Assembly: GCA_028679855.1 (NCBI GenBank) | Contig: JAJRAP010000134.1 | Span: forward strand, 1 to 10,515 | Direction: 5' to 3' | DNA from: Candidatus Methanoperedens sp. | Lineage (GTDB): Archaea > Halobacteriota > Methanosarcinia > Methanosarcinales > Methanoperedenaceae | Length of the DNA stretch: 10,515 nt | Shown: positions 7,813-10,515 of the stretch, piece after piece | Position numbering within the stretch: the first letter of the stretch is position 1 | Layout of the letters: the number at the start of each line of letters is the position of its first letter | The notes under the pieces: generated by a model | Databases searched by the model: none | Seen by the model: the letters and a program-made list of their open reading frames with translations, nothing else | What the model was told of the DNA's origin: nothing | Translations under genes and position numbers: made by a program

Positions 7813-8196
7813 TCATTCATGAGGCTTTCCAGTTTCAAGTTCGATGTACTTATCAATGGTTTCTATAAACTCATAAAAATCTTTTAATTTTCGAAATCCA
7901 ACAAGCTCTTCGAGCCTTGTGGAAAGTGACCCTGGTATCACTCCATTTTCAGCAAGCTTACTGATACTATCTTTACTATCGGATGGTATTCCAAATCCTT
8001 TCTCCGATATGATCAAATTACAGATGTCAAGCAAATTTTCACCTGCCAGCTGGAATGCGCGTTCACATGCTCTCTTTATTAGACCGCTGTTCAGGTATTC
8101 CTCTTCTCCTTCAGGAAGGTATTCCTCAAGTTCCCTCAGATAGTTCTCCAATTCATCTATCTTTTCAAATAATCTATCCTTATCCAAGAATATCAC
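7813..8196 (-). CDS. hepT: HepT-type HEPN toxin lacking its catalytic RNxxVHxY motif
   Basis: This is a DUF86/HEPN protein of 127 residues, slightly short for the family. The helices are clear: LFEKIDELENYLRELEEYLP, then LIKRACERAFQLAGENLLDI (39-58), CNLIISEKGFGIPSDSKDS and LSTRLEELVGFR (91-102). In active HepT proteins GFR is followed by N, a few residues, VH and Y (RNxxVHxY), then ID and a spacer leading to the last helix. Here GFR at 100-102 runs straight into KLKDFYEFIETIDKYI, the last helix. About 20-25 residues including the catalytic His appear deleted in frame. RNase activity is therefore unlikely. The start is GTG, overlapping the mntA stop as GTGA; a TTG three codons later has a better-placed GAGGTGAT. 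The gene is still fully open, so a binding role is possible. Confidence 0.82.
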   Translation of the reverse strand: MIFLDKDRLFEKIDELENYLRELEEYLPEGEEEYLNSGLIKRACERAFQLAGENLLDICNLIISEKGFGIPSDSKDSISKLAENGVIPGSLSTRLEELVGFRKLKDFYEFIETIDKYIELETGKPHE

Positions 8197-8642
8197 CTCA
8201 ATCTTGCTCTAACACGTTCCATTACATGCTTATGGTACTCCCTGGTGAGCCTTTTATATCGTTCATATTCCAGATCATTGATCTTTGAAAGTGTTAATAC
8301 ATGATACATATCCTGCGTGTACAGCACCCTGCCTTCGAGAAAAATCCTTTTGCGAATATAAACTGGCAATTCATCAATGAATGAAATATCGATATTCTCC
8401 GGAACAGAATTGGAAAGGGATATTCTCTCTTTAAGTGTAATCTCAACATCAGGTTTTGGAATGACGCATATATCTATGTCGCTCTTTTCTTTTTCAGTTC
8501 CTCTTGCTTTTGAGCCAAAAAGGATGATGGAATGAACAAGTCTGAAATTCTTTAGTTTCAGGATCGCCTCGTTAATGTCTTCGTTTGATGTATTTTGATC
8601 ATTCCTTTTTGTCACATGAACAATTTGATTTTTCATCATCAT
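8193..8642 (-). CDS. mntA: MntA-type nucleotidyltransferase antitoxin
   Basis: This protein of the minimal nucleotidyltransferase (Pol-beta) family has 149 residues from the ATG at 8642. The catalytic signature ILFGSKARGTEKEKSDID is complete (Gly43-Ser44, Asp55, Asp57) with a third acid at Asp85 in ENIDISF. Characterised MntA partners silence HepT by adding AMP to a Tyr of the RNxxVHxY motif. Here the partner lacks that motif, so the antitoxin may have no substrate. A TATA-like CTTTAAATAA at 8660-8669 puts transcription start at about 8637, so a leaderless message starting at one of three consecutive ATGs (8642, 8639, 8636) is likely. A TTG at 8681 would add 13 residues. An arginine-rich C-terminal tail (about 35 residues) extends past the usual core. 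Confidence 0.88.
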   Translation of the reverse strand: MMMKNQIVHVTKRNDQNTSNEDINEAILKLKNFRLVHSIILFGSKARGTEKEKSDIDICVIPKPDVEITLKERISLSNSVPENIDISFIDELPVYIRKRIFLEGRVLYTQDMYHVLTLSKINDLEYERYKRLTREYHKHVMERVRARLR

Positions 8643-8684
8643 TATTTCTGCTGTATAATTATTTAAAGACTGGCTCTTCAATAT

Positions 8685-9407
8685 CTATTTTTTCTGCATG
8701 TTGATTGTACTTCTCAAGATATCTGCCACCTCATTGAATATCAATTCAAAATCTGGCAAACCCTTTAATTGGTGTCCTAAAGAACTTCTCCATGCATTTT
8801 GAAAATCCTGTTTTCTATCAAGCATATCGTTTATATCTGGCGATAATTTTTTAAACTCACATTTGGCAGGAAATATTTCAAATGTCTTCTCAATATTAAT
8901 GTTTTTGGAGATGAACCATACGTCATATACATCTCTTGCTCTTGTTCTTTCAAACAAGGAGCGAAGCTTTTCTGCCATTATCTCATGAATGGAATATACA
9001 AGAACTGAAGTCGAATATTCATCAGAATATGGATGGAAAACTTGTTTCTTTTCAAGTGGAAGAATTATTATTTCTTTTTCAGGTTTTGTCATGTCGAATT
9101 TTATCCGCAGAGGATTTCCACCGCGTCTGAAAATACTGAAATAGATATCCAGTTTATATCCATTGATGTTTTCTTCAGATAGCACAGTATCATGAAAATT
9201 GATACCGCTGTCCTTTTTTGCGGTCTGGATAGTGCTTTTTAACATCCTTTCAATCTCTGACCTCCCGGCGCTTCTTAGCATTGTGAAATCCAGATCTTCA
9301 GAAAAACGATAGTTCTCAAAATATATTTTTCTCAATCCTACCAGGTATTTCTCGCTTACATTTTCCCGTATCTTCCATTTCCTGTTCAGAATGCCATTTC
9401 CATGCAT
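8685..9407 (-). CDS. abiEii: Truncated AbiEii-family nucleotidyltransferase toxin, motif I damaged
   Basis: This 240-residue member of the AbiEii/AbiGii family is shorter than the usual 280-310. AbiEii toxins transfer nucleotides (to tRNA acceptor ends in MenT relatives). YRFSEDLDF (33-41, Asp38 and Asp40) is the metal-binding part of motif I; IKFDMTKPE holds Asp105; EIMAEKLRSLFERTRARDVY (142-161) with Lys147 and the RxxRD group is the later motif. Members normally have FKGGT(x)LRK about 12 residues before RFSEDLDF. Here the text is SEKYLVGLRKIYF, lacking KGGT by about a four-residue in-frame gap, and the N-terminal helices are missing. The same frame is open back to the abiEi stop only as an unrelated 12-codon stretch. 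The toxin is probably inactive. It lies 36 nt downstream of abiEi. Confidence 0.82.
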   Translation of the reverse strand: MHGNGILNRKWKIRENVSEKYLVGLRKIYFENYRFSEDLDFTMLRSAGRSEIERMLKSTIQTAKKDSGINFHDTVLSEENINGYKLDIYFSIFRRGGNPLRIKFDMTKPEKEIIILPLEKKQVFHPYSDEYSTSVLVYSIHEIMAEKLRSLFERTRARDVYDVWFISKNINIEKTFEIFPAKCEFKKLSPDINDMLDRKQDFQNAWRSSLGHQLKGLPDFELIFNEVADILRSTINMQKK

Positions 9408-9443
9408 TGAAGGGTCAAGGAGGGGATAGTTTCCAGATAGAAG

Positions 9444-10091
9444 TCAGGGCTCGACATCTATCTTTATTCCTATTTTCTCGCATAGTGTCCCAAGTCTTTT
9501 TATGACCGCAGAATTCCCGATTTTCATTGCATATTTTTTGAGCTTCTCGATGTCAAGGTCGCCTTGAAGTGCTTTTGCCGCTTCTGCTATTCCGCCGCAG
9601 TATTGGGGCTTGTCAAGGCAGTCCACCACTGTTTTTTCCAGGTCGGTAATTTGAACTGCAGCGTCATCTATCCATACTTTTTCAAACCCGAAGAATTTTT
9701 GTTTGGTTACCCTGACTATTCTGTATCTGACGTCGAATATCTCAGGGCGCTGTTCTTTTTTCCTTGATGTGGTCTGTATGAAAACCATATTTGGTATCTG
9801 CTCTGTGAGACCATGATAGTTGAGAGCGCTCCAGTAGGCGATGACCGCAGGTTTTACAAACTGCGAGCCTATGATGAATTCATTGATGGTATATCTGCCT
9901 TTTCTGGCGCCGAGGGGGATTATGAGATATTTCCCTTTTTCTATCCGTTCGACAAAGCCTTCTTTTTCCATGCGGGAGAGCATTACTTTGAGGCTCTGAT
10001 GGCTGAGGCTGCTTGTTCTGGCGGCATCTTCAAAGGTGAATGTTTTACCTTTTCTTGCCAGTTCATTGAGGAGTTGATATTTTTTGTTCAT
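9444..10091 (-). CDS. abiEi: AbiEi-type winged-helix antitoxin
   Basis: This is a 215-residue type IV-like AbiE antitoxin and transcriptional repressor. The N-terminal winged helix-turn-helix (KYQLLNELARKGKTFTFEDA through LKVMLSRMEKEGFVERIEKGKYLI, residues 4-58) is clear. It is followed by the AbiEi core with YTINEFIIGSQFVKPAVIAYWSALNYHGLT (67-96), QTTSRKK, and the KTVVDCLDKPQYCGGIAEAAKAL block (153-175). This block is the hallmark of the AbiEi C-terminal fold. The ATG at 10091 has a TATA box about 45 nt upstream and palindromic sites in between. It is co-oriented with abiEii. No lesion was seen, so repression and antitoxin folds should be intact although the partner toxin is damaged. Confidence 0.9.
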   Translation of the reverse strand: MNKKYQLLNELARKGKTFTFEDAARTSSLSHQSLKVMLSRMEKEGFVERIEKGKYLIIPLGARKGRYTINEFIIGSQFVKPAVIAYWSALNYHGLTEQIPNMVFIQTTSRKKEQRPEIFDVRYRIVRVTKQKFFGFEKVWIDDAAVQITDLEKTVVDCLDKPQYCGGIAEAAKALQGDLDIEKLKKYAMKIGNSAVIKRLGTLCEKIGIKIDVEP

Positions 10092-10095
10092 ATTT

Positions 10096-10140
10096 TAGTG
10101 CACTATAGTTATCATTTTTGTTAACTTTGGTTTATATAAT
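10096..10140 (-). promoter_or_regulatory. abiE promoter with overlapping palindromes
   Basis: ATTATATAAA on the - strand (10131-10140) is a clear TATA box, giving a start near 10110. Between it and the abiEi ATG lie two overlapping perfect palindromes: TAGTGCACTA (10096-10105) and ACTATAGT (10102-10109). AbiEi proteins repress their own operon by binding inverted repeats, so these are probable operators. Confidence 0.6.
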
Positions 10141-10200
10141 TATTGAAGCTGTTGAGACATGTTTGCACCATTATTGATATGAGTGCGCAAGGATAATCGA

Positions 10201-10266
10201 CCACAGAGGACACAGAGAGCACAGAGGTTTGTTGCTTTTCTCTGTGTCCTCTGTGCTCTCTGTGGT
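10201..10266. repeat. CACAGAG microrepeat inverted repeat
   Basis: The left arm (10201-10227) is built from CACAGAGG/CACAGAGA units, and the right arm (about 10239-10265) from the reverse complement. The arms match at 22 of 27 positions around a short loop ending in TTGC. This CCACAGAGGACACAGAG family of microrepeats is widespread in environmental prokaryote genomes. Its function is unknown. Confidence 0.75.
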
Positions 10267-10321
10267 TTTTCAAAACAGAGGATAATAAATATAGTAAAAT
10301 ATTAACCGCAGATGAACGCCC

Positions 10322-10496
10322 GGAGTCACGCCTCTGGAGGGCGTGTCCACGTCGACTGTCACGCCAGTCGATTACGTGCACACGTATGCCAGCGTACTGG
10401 CATACGTGAACGCGCGTCCTCAAGGGGCGCAACCCTTGACGTATGCCAGCGCACTGGCATACGTGTGCGCGGAGTCGAGAACCCGCAGGGTTTCGT
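10322..10496. repeat. Cluster of six short hairpins, two of them near-identical
   Basis: Perfect or near-perfect stems follow one another: CACGCC/GGCGTG (10327-10345), TCGACTG/CAGTCGA (10352-10371), CACGTATGCCAG/CTGGCATACGTG with loop CGTA (10381-10408), TCAAGGG/CCCTTGA (10420-10439), ACGTATGCCAG/CTGGCATACGT with loop CGCA (10439-10464) and AACCC/GGGTT (10480-10492). The third and fifth are copies of one another differing in the loop. The stretch is GC-rich against AT-rich flanks. No gene is supported between 10092 and the window end. Confidence 0.75.
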
Positions 10497-10515
10497 CGTA
10501 TCATACAAACTTTAC

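Noticed and set aside
7671..7856. 61-codon frame that ends as ATGA on the cas6 start
   Set aside because: The overlap looks like coupling, but the frame begins at a TTG inside hepT, runs through the hairpin segment and gives an Arg-rich sequence with no family. More likely a non-coding spacer.
10121..10504. 127-codon open frame on the - strand
   Set aside because: It translates the CACAGAG microrepeats and hairpins (NHREHRGHREK, SVLSVSSVV), a typical artefact of such repeats, and has no ribosome site or family.

Overview
The window looks archaeal, most likely from a methanogen-related euryarchaeon of the Methanosarcinales/ANME-2d kind. This rests on TATA-box promoters about 25-45 nt ahead of several starts (near 857, 1653, 5109, 8664 and 10136), frequent 4-nt start/stop overlaps, an NfnAB/SudAB-type flavoprotein pair, and several archaeal-style toxin-antitoxin (TA) pairs. 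The exact lineage is an inference.

Left part, + strand: a four-helix DUF2178-like membrane protein overlaps a small XRE regulator (20-647). An AT/GC-mixed spacer follows. Next is a decayed, frameshifted gene resembling a virus or phage structural protein (923-1536), with an 18-bp palindrome just ahead of it. A vapB-vapC TA pair (1694-2367) lies between this gene and a second 43-nt fragment of it (2525-2567).

Centre, + strand: an apparently intact housekeeping operon (2621-4833) encodes the small FAD/[2Fe-2S] subunit and the large GltA-like FAD/[4Fe-4S] subunit of an NADPH:ferredoxin (Nfn/Sud-type) oxidoreductase. A three-repeat, two-spacer CRISPR array starts on the last two bases of the gltA stop codon.

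Right part, - strand, read from right to left: abiEi, abiEii, mntA, hepT, a GC-rich hairpin segment, cas6, cas1, cas2, cas4, an AT-rich leader and the CRISPR array. This is a defence island. The CRISPR part holds adaptation and crRNA-processing genes but no interference effector in the window. Both nucleic-acid-acting toxins of the island appear damaged exactly at their catalytic motif: HepT lacks the RNxxVHxY stretch, and AbiEii lacks the KGGT glycine motif and its N-terminus. Their partner antitoxins keep their key motifs.

The right end (10092-10515) has no credible gene. It holds the abiE promoter with overlapping palindromes, a CACAGAG microrepeat inverted repeat, and a cluster of at least six short hairpins that includes two near-identical long stems.
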